Origin: CAZQIC01 sp964593555
Lineage (GTDB): Bacteria > Bacteroidota > Bacteroidia > JAFLBG01
DNA: 26,976 nt
Assembly: GCA_964593555.1 (NCBI GenBank)
Contig: CAZQIC010000059.1
Location: forward strand, 1-26,976
Reading direction: 5' to 3'
Part shown: in pieces, positions 14,965 to 23,949 of the stretch
Position numbering within the stretch: the first letter of the stretch is position 1
How the letters are laid out: each line of letters starts with the position of its first letter
Notes under the pieces: model-generated
The model's input: only the letters and a program-made list of their open reading frames with translations
What the model was told of the DNA's origin: nothing
Databases searched by the model: none
Translations under genes and position numbers: made by a program

Positions 14965-15992
14965 TTTTTAATCAGCGCTTTATTTATTCGTTTAACAATA
15001 GAAGGGCCTTCATAAATAAAACCAGTATATACCTGCACAAGGCTTGCACCAGCATTTATTTTTTCAATCGCATCTTCAGCTGTATGAATCCCGCCTACTC
15101 CAATAACCGGAAATGCATTCCCTGATTTTTCCACCAGGTATTTAATTACTTCCGTTGATCTTGTTGATAATGGCTTCCCGCTTAACCCGCCAGCCCCCAT
15201 GTTATCTAATTTTTCTTTGGGTGTACCCAACATACTTCTGTCAATGGTAGTATTGGTAGCCACCACTCCGTTTATTTTTGTTGTTTTAACAATATCAATA
15301 ATATCATCCAACTGTTCATTGGTAAGATCGGGAGCAATTTTAAGTAAAACAGGTTTTGATTTTTTCCGTGATGAATTTTTTAGCATTAATGTTGTCAGCA
15401 ATTTTGTAAGCGGCTCCTTATCCTGTAACGCCCGCAGGTTAGGTGTATTTGGAGAACTTACATTTACCACAAAGTAATCAACATGATCGAATAGTGCATC
15501 AAAACATTTTTCGTAATCGGCAATGGCTTCTTCGTTCGGAGTAATTTTATTTTTTCCGATATTTCCTCCAATGATAACGCTAGAATTTTTCTTTTTCAAT
15601 CTTTCAACAGCAGCGTAAGCTCCCTCATTATTAAATCCCATCCTGTTTATGATCGCTTCTTCTTCTGGTATGCGGAACATACGCGGCTTATCATTACCGG
15701 GCTGTGATATTGGTGTTACCGTTCCAATCTCTATAAACCCAAATCCGAAACAGGATAATTCATCAAACAATTTTGCATCCTTGTCAAATCCTGCACCCAA
15801 ACCAACCGGGTTATCGAATTTTAAACCAAACAACTCTCTTTTTAATGAAGGATGTTCAACAACATAAAAACTTCTGACAAGTTGTTTTACGCCGGGAATT
15901 TTAAAAGAAATTTTTAATATGGTAAAGACAATATGATGTATTGTTTCCGGTTGAAATAAAAAAAAGAGAGGCTTTAAAAAATATTTATACAT
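14961..15992 (-). CDS. pyrD: dihydroorotate dehydrogenase, class 2 (quinone-dependent)
   Basis: The membrane-associated FMN enzyme oxidises dihydroorotate to orotate in pyrimidine synthesis and passes electrons to quinone. The N-terminal helix pair (1-40) is typical of class 2. Landmarks are NPVGLGAGFDKD (61-72), the IGTVTP strand (89-94), RMGFNN (117-122) and VNVSSPNTPNLR (177-188), where a Ser is the catalytic base. The frame continues upstream to 16058, but those codons are the antisense-free overlap with the TPR gene before it; MYKYFLKPL at 15992 is the family start (343 residues). It starts 7 bp after the TPR stop and overlaps mvaB by 4 bp. Confidence 0.94.
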   Translation of the reverse strand: MYKYFLKPLFFLFQPETIHHIVFTILKISFKIPGVKQLVRSFYVVEHPSLKRELFGLKFDNPVGLGAGFDKDAKLFDELSCFGFGFIEIGTVTPISQPGNDKPRMFRIPEEEAIINRMGFNNEGAYAAVERLKKKNSSVIIGGNIGKNKITPNEEAIADYEKCFDALFDHVDYFVVNVSSPNTPNLRALQDKEPLTKLLTTLMLKNSSRKKSKPVLLKIAPDLTNEQLDDIIDIVKTTKINGVVATNTTIDRSMLGTPKEKLDNMGAGGLSGKPLSTRSTEVIKYLVEKSGNAFPVIGVGGIHTAEDAIEKINAGASLVQVYTGFIYEGPSIVKRINKALIKK

Positions 15993-15999
15993 TATAAGA

Positions 16000-17062
16000 T
16001 CATCTCTTCTTCGCTTTTTTACAAGTAGTAGTACTTGCCTGCGCTTCTTCCCACCCAAGCTCTACGGCTTTGAAAAAATCTTCGCATGCACCGTTCCTGT
16101 CATTTAAAACAGTTTCCTTTAACAAACCCCTTTTATAATACGCTTGTCCATTTTCAGGCTGTAATCNNNNNNNNNNGTAATCGTATCACCTGGTTATAAT
16201 CGAACATTGCTGAATTTTGTTGTGTCAAGGCCTCACTCGCAAAACCCCTGTTCATATAAGCACCGGCACTACCCGGACTTAAGCTTATACACTTACTAAA
16301 GTCATCAAATGCTGCCTGGTTATCTCCAGCTGTAAAATACATAACACCCCGCCTATAAAAATAGCCGGCATTATTTGGTGATAACTCTATAGCTTTGGCA
16401 ATATCCAACATAGCGCTGTCGGGGTTATTTAAGCCTAAATAAATTTTGCTTCTTGTTGAGTAAACAGCCGAGTCAGAATAAAGTGAAAGCCCTTCATTCA
16501 ATAAACTAAGCGCTTCGTTGTATTTTTTTAAATTCAACTGTGTTTTTCCATCCTTGAAATAAGCGATTCCCTTTTCCCAGCAAAAATTTTCATCGTATCT
16601 ACCTTTAGCGCCCTTAACGTTATTATCCATCGCTCTCTTTAAGTCCTTGCAGGCTTCCAGTGTATTCCCCTTTTTTAAATATACGTCTGATCGTTTAAGA
16701 TATACTTCACCAAATTGCGGATCGAATTTAAGTGCAGTAGAAAAATCACTCACTGCCTCTTCATTCTTACCGGATCCAAAATTGCCAATTCCCCTATAAT
16801 AAAATGGAGCAGCGAACTCATGTTTGTAACTAAATGCTTTTTTCTTTGGGTCGTGATTACGATTATAACCATCGATCATTTTGGTATACTCTTCAATTTT
16901 TGTTTTTGAAGCCGCGATCATAGCGTCTGCATCTTTAACTACACCTGGAAAATCGTAAGCTGCTATCTTCTTTTCAATAGCTTCATATTCCTTAGGAATA
17001 GTTGTTTGAGAAAGCGAAACACTCGTAATTATTATTGAGGCACTTACTAATAAAAAACGCAT
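16000..17062 (-). CDS. exported TPR protein (interrupted by a 10-N scaffold join)
   Basis: Signal peptide at 1-19 (LLVSASIIITSVSLSQ), a helical region, then about seven TPR motifs from residue ~85, e.g. YYRGIGNFGSGKNEEAVSDF. With the 10 Ns the frame appears to end at 16154, but the sequence beyond the Ns encodes the rest: PENGQAYYKRGL, then GACEDFFKAVELG, then STTTC, ending KKAKKR at the TGA 16000-16002. The hexamer gtaatc occurs on both sides of the Ns; merging the copies gives a seamless 348-residue protein. TPRs mediate protein contacts; the partner is unknown. It lies 8 bp after the preceding TPR gene and 7 bp before pyrD. Confidence 0.85.
16167..16176. other. assembly join (10 N), apparently a false gap
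   Basis: gtaatc stands at 16161-16166 and again at 16177-16182. Collapsing the two copies and dropping the Ns restores the TPR reading frame exactly. Confidence 0.9.
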
Positions 17063-17070
17063 ATTTTATG

Positions 17071-18162
17071 TTATTGTGGTTTTTGTCCGCTTTGAGATCT
17101 TAATTTGCAAAGCTTAACCCTTGCTTCTGCATCTGCATAACCTAATGTTTTTGCCTTGTTAAATAATTCACATGCATCATCTTTCATAAACATATCATAT
17201 TTAACCATAGCAAGTTTGTAATATCCTTCGCCATTTGAAGGCTGAATGCGGGTAAGATTTTGATAATCGTAAGAAGCGCCTTTCATGTCTTTTAATCCCT
17301 CAGCAGCAATACCTCTGTTTTTGTAAGCTTCGTAATTGTTGTTATCGAGCTTAATCGCTTCAGAAAGATCGGCATAAGCTGGTGTGTATTGTTTTAATCC
17401 CAGGTATGCATTACCTCTGTTCAATAAGTAACGTGAAATAGGTTTATCTGCGGGCACTTTTTTTATTGCAGTACTAAAATCCGAAACTGCATCATCGTAA
17501 TGAGCTAACTTAAGTTGACACATACCGCGTTGAAAATAATATTCGGTATCAGGATTAAATTTAATAGCCATATCCAAATCAGCGATAGCTTCCTTGTATT
17601 GCTCGCGGCGATATTTATCCAACGCCTTACTATAAAAATCATCAGACTCTGCATTACAAGTATTATTTTTAATGGCCTCTGCTGCTTTAGCATATCCCAT
17701 TTCCCCTGCAGTTCTCAGGTCAAGGCATCCGGCTTGTTTATCATTAGACGTAATTCTTATTAATCCGCGTTGATAATATGCAGGAACAAATTTAGAATCG
17801 ATCATCAATACTCGGTTAAAATCTTTCAATGCCGCATTACCCTGATTAAGACCTGCTTTCGCCACTCCTCTTCCATATAATATAGAAGTGTACTGCTTGC
17901 TCTTTTCAGCATTTATGGGATTTTCTTTTATCGCTTTATCATATTCACTTAACTTGTTGAATGCTTCCAGTTTTATTAGAGATGCTTCTAACTCCGTTTC
18001 AACCATTGTGTAAGCAGTTTCAAAATCCTTTTCAGCGGCTGTATATTTTTTCGCATCATTATTTACATCACCGGAACGGATAAGATCATTTACTTTATTT
18101 TGCGAACTCAGAAGCCCGGACATCAAAATACAAATACAAAATGCTAATTTTTTCATACGCAT
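17071..18162 (-). CDS. exported TPR protein
   Basis: A lipid-rich signal segment (KKLAFCICILMSGLLSSQ) precedes a protein built of TPR-like helices. Clear units include YGRGVAKAGLNQGNAALKDF, YYQRGLIRI, YFQRGMCQLKLAHYDDAVSDF, LNRGNAYLGLKQYTPAYADL and YKNRGIAAEGLKDMKGASYDY. It ends in DACELFNKAKTLGYADAEARVKLC plus a short tail. The frame is open to 18240, but the ATGs at 18162 (MRMKKL) or 18156 (MKKL) give a proper signal peptide; no Shine-Dalgarno decides between them. It is the first gene of the minus-strand run TPR-TPR-pyrD-mvaB and is similar along its length to the next gene, so the two probably arose by tandem duplication. Confidence 0.85.
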   Translation of the reverse strand: MRMKKLAFCICILMSGLLSSQNKVNDLIRSGDVNNDAKKYTAAEKDFETAYTMVETELEASLIKLEAFNKLSEYDKAIKENPINAEKSKQYTSILYGRGVAKAGLNQGNAALKDFNRVLMIDSKFVPAYYQRGLIRITSNDKQAGCLDLRTAGEMGYAKAAEAIKNNTCNAESDDFYSKALDKYRREQYKEAIADLDMAIKFNPDTEYYFQRGMCQLKLAHYDDAVSDFSTAIKKVPADKPISRYLLNRGNAYLGLKQYTPAYADLSEAIKLDNNNYEAYKNRGIAAEGLKDMKGASYDYQNLTRIQPSNGEGYYKLAMVKYDMFMKDDACELFNKAKTLGYADAEARVKLCKLRSQSGQKPQ

Positions 18163-18345
18163 ATAATTTATTTTATTTCTATTGTCGTAGATGATTATTA
18201 CAAGCAAACGAACTCTTTGTAACACAAAGTTCATTTTCATTTAAATTCCTACAAATTTATATAAATAAATATAACGGTTATCAATATTTATCAGCATGCT
18301 CAGATACCAACAAAAAGTAGTATTTTTACTACGATTAGCCTGTTA

Positions 18346-19467
18346 ATGACAAGATATACAAATATCATTCCTTTTATTATATGCTGTATTGCTTCTTTGT
18401 GTTCCCTTGGACAGGTGAATAGCAATATTACTGATGGAGACAATTTCTTTAACCGTAATAATTTTGCAGAGGCAGAACAGGCTTACTTAAAAGCAAAAAA
18501 GGAAGAACCTTCGAATCCGCTGCCAAATGTCAAGATCGGGTTGATATATGTTAAGAAAAGAGAACATCAAACCGCGATCAAACATTTTAACAACGCTTTA
18601 CAGAAAAAACAAAACGACTCACTTGCACTATACTATAGAGCATCCTCCCTTTCTGAATTAAAAAAATATAAAGAAGCTATAACTGATCTTACCACCCTTA
18701 TAAATACTTATGATCTCTGGGCCAATGCCTATTACCTCAGGGGTATGTGTCATGATGAATTGAAGGAATATAAGTTAGCAATTGATGATTATAATAAGAC
18801 ACTCGCTATCAACCCTATGCTTGGTGATGCCTATATTGACAGGGGCTTGGCAAAAAGCAATGTGAAAGACAATGCAGGAGCCATATCCGATTTTAATAAA
18901 GCAATTGAAATAAAGGGTGCAGATGCATCACTTTATTATAACCAGGCGCTTGTAGAAATAAACATGAATAATTTTAGCGGCGCATTAAGAGATCTTAACA
19001 AAGCGCTCGAACTAAAATCTGATTATTACGAGGCTCTTTATAAACGGGGATTAATAAAACTTTCGGTAAAAGATTATAAAATGGCAATTAAAGATTTTGA
19101 CAATGCTATTGGCCTAAAATCAGATCAGGCAGAAATTTACAATAAGCGTGGTATGGCCAAAGATTATTTACAGGATGCAGCCGGTGCATTATCGGATTTT
19201 AATTCTGCCATAAAGATCGACGAGAAGGTTGCGGAATATTATTGCAACAGAGGATCGGTAAAATTTAAAATGGATAATTACTCAGAAGCAATTAATGATT
19301 TTTCCAAAGCAATAGAACTATCAAACACTTATGCCATGGCCCACTACAGAAGAGCTAGCGCCAGGTTTAACCTTGGTTATAAAAAAGAAGCTTGCGAGGA
19401 CTGGGAAAAGGCATTGAACCTGGGTATTAAAGAAGCAGCCAACAACATAAAACAATATTGTAATTAA
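18346..19467 (+). CDS. exported TPR protein
   Basis: The 373-residue protein starts with a signal peptide (IIPFIICCIASLCSLGQ) and consists of about nine TPR units of 34 residues, such as YYLRGMCHDELKEYKLAIDDY, AYIDRGLAKSNVKDNAGAISDF and YYCNRGSVKFKMDNYSEAINDF. The last unit is EACEDWEKALNLG followed by a C-terminal Cys (QYCN). It is divergent from the two minus-strand TPR genes with about 180 bp between starts; that region holds the small palindromes gtagta/tactac (18317-18322/18327-18332) and ctttgt/acaaag near 18220, which may be regulatory. A second TPR gene follows after 32 bp. The partner protein is unknown. Confidence 0.85.
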   Translation: MTRYTNIIPFIICCIASLCSLGQVNSNITDGDNFFNRNNFAEAEQAYLKAKKEEPSNPLPNVKIGLIYVKKREHQTAIKHFNNALQKKQNDSLALYYRASSLSELKKYKEAITDLTTLINTYDLWANAYYLRGMCHDELKEYKLAIDDYNKTLAINPMLGDAYIDRGLAKSNVKDNAGAISDFNKAIEIKGADASLYYNQALVEINMNNFSGALRDLNKALELKSDYYEALYKRGLIKLSVKDYKMAIKDFDNAIGLKSDQAEIYNKRGMAKDYLQDAAGALSDFNSAIKIDEKVAEYYCNRGSVKFKMDNYSEAINDFSKAIELSNTYAMAHYRRASARFNLGYKKEACEDWEKALNLGIKEAANNIKQYCN

Positions 19468-19499
19468 ACGCTCAGAGCAAGCGAGAATCGGCCATAAAG

Positions 19500-20330
19500 A
19501 TGTACCGGAATAATAAAATTAACGCTGCATTTTTTATTGCATTACTCCTCACCTCGATTTTGTCCTATGCTCAAAAGAATTCCGAGGAATATTATGCAAT
19601 GGGACTCGACCATTATTATAAAAAGGAATTCAAAGAAGCAATCAGCTGTTACTCAAAGGCTATAAAATTAAAACACCCCAACCCTTCCCTTGTATACATG
19701 AACAGGGGAATTGCAAAAGGTAAATTAGAAAAATTTAAAGAGGCGATCGCCGATTTTAACAAAACCATTGAGCTTGATCCAAAAAGCAGTGATGGATATT
19801 ACAATCGCGGAGTGGCTGAAAGTGAACTCAAAAAAACTGAAATAGCAGTAAGCGACTTTGACAAAGCCATTCAACTCAAACCTAATTTTGCCGATGCTTA
19901 TTACAACAGAGGTTTTGCAAAAGGCCAGTTGGGTTTGTTTGAGGATGAAATAAATGATTACTCTGTAGCAATAGTATTGGTACCAAACTTTGCATATGCT
20001 TATAGTAACAGGGGTATCGCTAACTATCAAGTGGGGAAATATAATGATGCCCTTAAAGATCTCAATAAGACAATTGAGTTAATGCCCGGTCTTACTCCCG
20101 CTTATTTATATAGAGCAAAAACACTTTTAAAATTAAATAACGCAGCAGCTGCCCTCGAAAATTGCAATAAGGCCATAGAGCAAAACGAAGATTATGCTGA
20201 GGCCTACTTTATAAGAGGAAATGCGAGAAAAGAATTAAAAGATACCATACAAGCATGTACTGATTGGGAAAAGGCCTCAAAATTGCATTATTATTCAGCA
20301 TTTATTCCGTTGAAAGAATTTTGTAAATAA
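19500..20330 (+). CDS. exported TPR protein
   Basis: The 276-residue protein has a signal peptide (AAFFIALLLTSILSYAQ) and about seven TPR units, for example YMNRGIAKGKLEKFKEAIADF, YYNRGVAESELKKTEIAVSDF and AYSNRGIANYQVGKYNDALKDL. It ends QACTDWEKASKLH then FCK, the same two-cysteine ending as its three neighbours. It lies 32 bp after the previous TPR gene and is probably cotranscribed. A small AT-rich hairpin overlaps its stop codon. Confidence 0.85.
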   Translation: MYRNNKINAAFFIALLLTSILSYAQKNSEEYYAMGLDHYYKKEFKEAISCYSKAIKLKHPNPSLVYMNRGIAKGKLEKFKEAIADFNKTIELDPKSSDGYYNRGVAESELKKTEIAVSDFDKAIQLKPNFADAYYNRGFAKGQLGLFEDEINDYSVAIVLVPNFAYAYSNRGIANYQVGKYNDALKDLNKTIELMPGLTPAYLYRAKTLLKLNNAAAALENCNKAIEQNEDYAEAYFIRGNARKELKDTIQACTDWEKASKLHYYSAFIPLKEFCK

Positions 20331-20349
20331 AAAGGCTTCTTCCTTTTTT
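20329..20349 (+). terminator. weak terminator after the TPR gene pair
   Basis: aaaaagg (20329-20335) pairs with ccttttt (20342-20348) across a 6-nt loop, and a T-run forms the 3' side. The stem is A/T-rich. Confidence 0.45.
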
Positions 20350-20389
20350 GATTGAACTCTGTTTAATACATTAGAGAAAATTTAATTTA

Positions 20390-22405
20390 ATGAAGAAACT
20401 GCTACTACCTCTTACAATCGCTCTTTTGTTTTTTATAAATAATACAAAGGCCCAGGCACCTAAAGATATTTCTATCCCCACCTCCGTTGCTGTTCAAAAA
20501 AGTCCGGCACAAATAACCATCAGCTGGACGACACTATCGAATGCTACGAACATAAAAGTATACAGAAGAAATAAAGGAGCCGCTACCTTTATTCTTCAAT
20601 CTACGTTATCTCCTTCGGCCACACAATTTATTGATAATAGTGTAACAGCCGGTGTTGAATACGAGTATTTAATTTATAAAACACCCACAGGCTCAAACCC
20701 TGAATCAGTAGGTTATATTTCTTCAGGAATAGAAGTTGGCCAGGTTGATTACCGCGGAACAATTATTCTTGTTATTGATAGTACATTTAAAACAACACTG
20801 GCATCATCAATAAATACTGTTAAGCAGGATTTAATAGGTGACGGCTGGAAAGTGAAAAGTTTTTATGCAAAAAGAACCGAATCAGTTGCGCTTATTAAAA
20901 GCAAGATATTGAGTTTGTATCACCAGGATTCTGTGAACACAAAAGCCATCTATATTTTAGGACATGTTCCTGTTCCTTATTCCGGAAACCTTAAACCTGA
21001 CGGACATTCCGATCATCAGGGTGCATGGCCCGCAGATACCTATTATGCTGACAAAACCAGTTTCGGATGGACAGATCAATGGACAAATACGGCACTGAAT
21101 CCTACTCAACCAAGCAGAGCCGCAAACGTGAATATACCTAGCGATGGGAAATTTGACTATGATGATTTTCCGGCACCGAACTATCTCGTTGAATTGCAAG
21201 TAGGGCGTGTTGATCTTAATTCAATGCCAGAGTTTAGTGGCACAGAAACGCAATTACTTGCTCAGTATATTGCAAGAAGTCATGACTACAAACACAAGGT
21301 TTTCAACGCACAAAGAAGGATGCTGATTGATGATAATTTTGGCTGGAACGGCTCCGAAGCATTTGCAGCAAGCGGATGGAGAAATGGCTACTCGTTATTT
21401 GGGGGAGCAAACGTTTCGGCTAACGGATATTTTTCCACTTTACCATCCAATGATTATTTGATGTCTTACGCATGCGGAGGTGGAACCTATTCCAGTTGTG
21501 CAAGTGTAGGCACTACACATTATTTTGACTCTTTAAATGTTAAAACGGTTTTTAATTTATTGTTCGGAAGTTATTTTGGTGATTGGGACAGCCAGGATAA
21601 TTTTTTGAGAGCTCCACTCGCTTCCCAAGGCTGGAGTCTTGCAAGCGTATGGTCCGGACGCCCATATTGGATAATGCATCATATGAGCATGGGTGAAAAT
21701 ATTGGTTTTACTACCATATTGACACAAAATAATTTAACTGAATACAAAAGTAATACTATATACGGAGTACCAAGAGGAACATACATTGCATTAATGGGCG
21801 ATCCCAGCTTAAGGCTTCATACCATTTCACCCGCAAGAAACCTTGTTGCAACACCTAATGGTTCCCATTTACAAATCTCCCTCACATGGAGCGCTTCTCT
21901 CGAAACTGTTTTGGGATACCATGTATACCGGTTAAATCCTTCAACGGGAATCTACGACAGAATAACAACAAACATGGTAACAGCGTTAACATATAATGAT
22001 GCCAGCCCTAATGCCGGACAAAATTATTATATGGTAAGGGCAGTTAAACTTGAAACTGCCAGCGGAAGTTATTTCAACTTGAGCCAGGGAGCATTTGATA
22101 CCGCTTTATCTTATACAGGAATAGAACCTGTAATTGCTGCGAACAATATTAAGTTGTTCCCTAATCCTGCAACAAACAACCTGACTATTCAATTCAACAA
22201 CCTTACCAACACCAATAACTTAACGATAACACTTTATGATATGATCGGAAAAGCGGTGATGGTGCAAGCGACAAATCCGATAAAGGAAGGCGAGAATACA
22301 ATAACACTTCATCTCCAAAACTTAACACCGGGTGTGTACACAAGTAGATTTGAATTTTCGAATGGTTATAAATATTCAGAGAAGCTGATCATTGTAAGAG
22401 AGTAA
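20390..22405 (+). CDS. T9SS cargo with FN3 domains and a gingipain-like (C25-type) core lacking the usual catalytic residues
   Basis: Order of parts: signal peptide (1-22, cleavage near TKAQ), FN3 domain (about 28-97), a ~350-residue central region, a second FN3 (about 481-575) and a T9SS type A sorting domain (about 588-671: LFPNPATNN, YDMIGKAVM, TPGVYTSRF). The central region has the C25 course: IYILGHVPVPYSG (187-199), a PADTYYAD strand (214-221), ELQVGRVD (268-275), YLMSYACGGGTY (356-367), LLFGSYFGDWD (390-400) and a late GRPYWIMHHMSMGE (423-436). In gingipains the last two core strands carry GHG and SCxxG with the catalytic His and Cys about 33 residues apart. Here they read CGGG (362-365) and GSYFG (Ser394). 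It is probably an inactive relative or uses another site (inference). It may be transcribed alone; it converges on the beta-propeller gene. Confidence 0.72.
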   Translation: MKKLLLPLTIALLFFINNTKAQAPKDISIPTSVAVQKSPAQITISWTTLSNATNIKVYRRNKGAATFILQSTLSPSATQFIDNSVTAGVEYEYLIYKTPTGSNPESVGYISSGIEVGQVDYRGTIILVIDSTFKTTLASSINTVKQDLIGDGWKVKSFYAKRTESVALIKSKILSLYHQDSVNTKAIYILGHVPVPYSGNLKPDGHSDHQGAWPADTYYADKTSFGWTDQWTNTALNPTQPSRAANVNIPSDGKFDYDDFPAPNYLVELQVGRVDLNSMPEFSGTETQLLAQYIARSHDYKHKVFNAQRRMLIDDNFGWNGSEAFAASGWRNGYSLFGGANVSANGYFSTLPSNDYLMSYACGGGTYSSCASVGTTHYFDSLNVKTVFNLLFGSYFGDWDSQDNFLRAPLASQGWSLASVWSGRPYWIMHHMSMGENIGFTTILTQNNLTEYKSNTIYGVPRGTYIALMGDPSLRLHTISPARNLVATPNGSHLQISLTWSASLETVLGYHVYRLNPSTGIYDRITTNMVTALTYNDASPNAGQNYYMVRAVKLETASGSYFNLSQGAFDTALSYTGIEPVIAANNIKLFPNPATNNLTIQFNNLTNTNNLTITLYDMIGKAVMVQATNPIKEGENTITLHLQNLTPGVYTSRFEFSNGYKYSEKLIIVRE

Positions 22406-22423
22406 AGCAAAACGATCAAGGAT

Positions 22424-23929
22424 CTAGTTTTTCACCAAGCGTGTTCTTCCGATCACTATGGTACCGGAATTGACTTCAAGTATATAAGTGCCGCGGTTAA
22501 GATTCTCTGTTATTATAGAAACCGCCGCAGAATGAGTTGAATTTTTAGAGAACAAACCAGTAGAGGTATTCACTTCAATTTCTTTTCCGGCTAGATCAAT
22601 GATCCTAAAACTAATGCTTTCTACATTTAAGGAATTAAGTGAATTAACCTGAATGGTTGCCCTATCGCTAATCGGATTAGGATAAACAAGAATGTTGAAA
22701 TTTGTATTCTGAATAGAAGGAATATAATTTAAAAACGGACCGGCTGAAAAGCCTGCGGAATCAACCTTTATAAGAATTGCATTAGGTAAATGAAAACCCG
22801 TCGCAGTTGTATCTGTTTGCCCGCAAATAATAAAACCCCTGTCCTTAGTTGGTGAAATACAATACCCTCTATCCTGATTAAGTGTACCATAAGTGGTGGC
22901 TGTTTGATAGTAACCTGTCGAATCAAACTTAAAAAGATAAACATCATCATAACCCGGGCTTCCACTTTGGGTAGTACCAATTAATGCAAAACAACTGTCG
23001 TACTGAGAAATGGCAACAGAGTTTGCAAAGTCCTTGTCAGAAAGAGATCCGCCAGACAGCTGTGCTTTCGTCCAAACTGTATCACATGAATAATTCAGTC
23101 TTGCCATATAAACATCCTCATCTGGCCCATAGCTCAATGTGCCGCCAACAGCAATAAATCCATTTATAAACGGTGCTTCAACTATACTGTTAAGATAATC
23201 GTTATCACTTCCGCCATATTCCCCATCGCTTATCATAGTTCCGTCTTTATCTGTTTTAACAACATAAGCGCTTCCCATAATATCCGCAAAGCTTTTTGTT
23301 TTTCCAACGAGAACAAACCCGGAATCATTTGATGACTCAAGTACACAGGAGGCTTCATCTTCATTTGTACCTCCATACGTTTTGGTCCAAAGCGTATCAC
23401 CCATTTTGTTCAATCGCAGTAAATAAAAATCTTCATCGCCTACACCGTAACTATAAGTTCCGCCCGCAACAACAAAACCGCTATCGTATGTTTCAAAAAT
23501 AGAATAGCCAAAATCCCAGTTTGACCCGCCATATTTTTTTGTCCATAACGTATCTCCGCTCTTGTCCGTTCTAATCACATACACATCATAACCGGTGGAC
23601 GGACTGTTAGTATAACCGGCAATTACAAACCCGCTATCTGCAGTCTGTTTTATACTTCTCCCAACATCGATACCTAACCCACCAAAATTTTTAAACCATT
23701 TCATTTTACCTACCGAATCTGTTTTGAAAAGATACACATCAACGCTTGAGGAATAGCTCCCTGTTGAACCTACAGTTATATAGCCTCCATCATATGTTTG
23801 AAGACAAGAATAGGCACACTCATAAGATGAACCGCCAAAGGTTCCTTTCCAACGAATCACCTGAGCTTGCGCTTCTGTTAAGCTCAGTACAAAAAGAAAA
23901 ATCAGTATATACCTTATTGTCAATCTCAT
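22424..23929 (-). CDS. beta-propeller-type T9SS cargo protein
   Basis: The 501-residue protein has a signal peptide (RYILIFLFVLSLTEAQAQ), then about seven repeats of 50-60 residues with the pattern YGG..D...S...T.D.GF...G.T.S.G..D.Y..R.D..GDTLWTK. Repeats of this type are expected to form a beta-propeller and are common in surface proteins of this phylum. The end is a T9SS type A domain (VYPNPISDRATIQV, then LAGKEIEV, then RGTYILEV). No catalytic motif was recognised. It is the last gene of a three-gene minus-strand unit, 20 bp after the DUF5723-like gene, so it may be exported to the surface together with those partners. Confidence 0.85.
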   Translation of the reverse strand: MRLTIRYILIFLFVLSLTEAQAQVIRWKGTFGGSSYECAYSCLQTYDGGYITVGSTGSYSSSVDVYLFKTDSVGKMKWFKNFGGLGIDVGRSIKQTADSGFVIAGYTNSPSTGYDVYVIRTDKSGDTLWTKKYGGSNWDFGYSIFETYDSGFVVAGGTYSYGVGDEDFYLLRLNKMGDTLWTKTYGGTNEDEASCVLESSNDSGFVLVGKTKSFADIMGSAYVVKTDKDGTMISDGEYGGSDNDYLNSIVEAPFINGFIAVGGTLSYGPDEDVYMARLNYSCDTVWTKAQLSGGSLSDKDFANSVAISQYDSCFALIGTTQSGSPGYDDVYLFKFDSTGYYQTATTYGTLNQDRGYCISPTKDRGFIICGQTDTTATGFHLPNAILIKVDSAGFSAGPFLNYIPSIQNTNFNILVYPNPISDRATIQVNSLNSLNVESISFRIIDLAGKEIEVNTSTGLFSKNSTHSAAVSIITENLNRGTYILEVNSGTIVIGRTRLVKN

Positions 23930-23949
23930 TGAAATAACTCCTTTAAGGA

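Noticed and set aside
15993..16058. N-terminal extension of dihydroorotate dehydrogenase
   Set aside because: These bases encode the C-terminus of the upstream TPR protein in another frame; class 2 enzymes start at MYKYFLKP.
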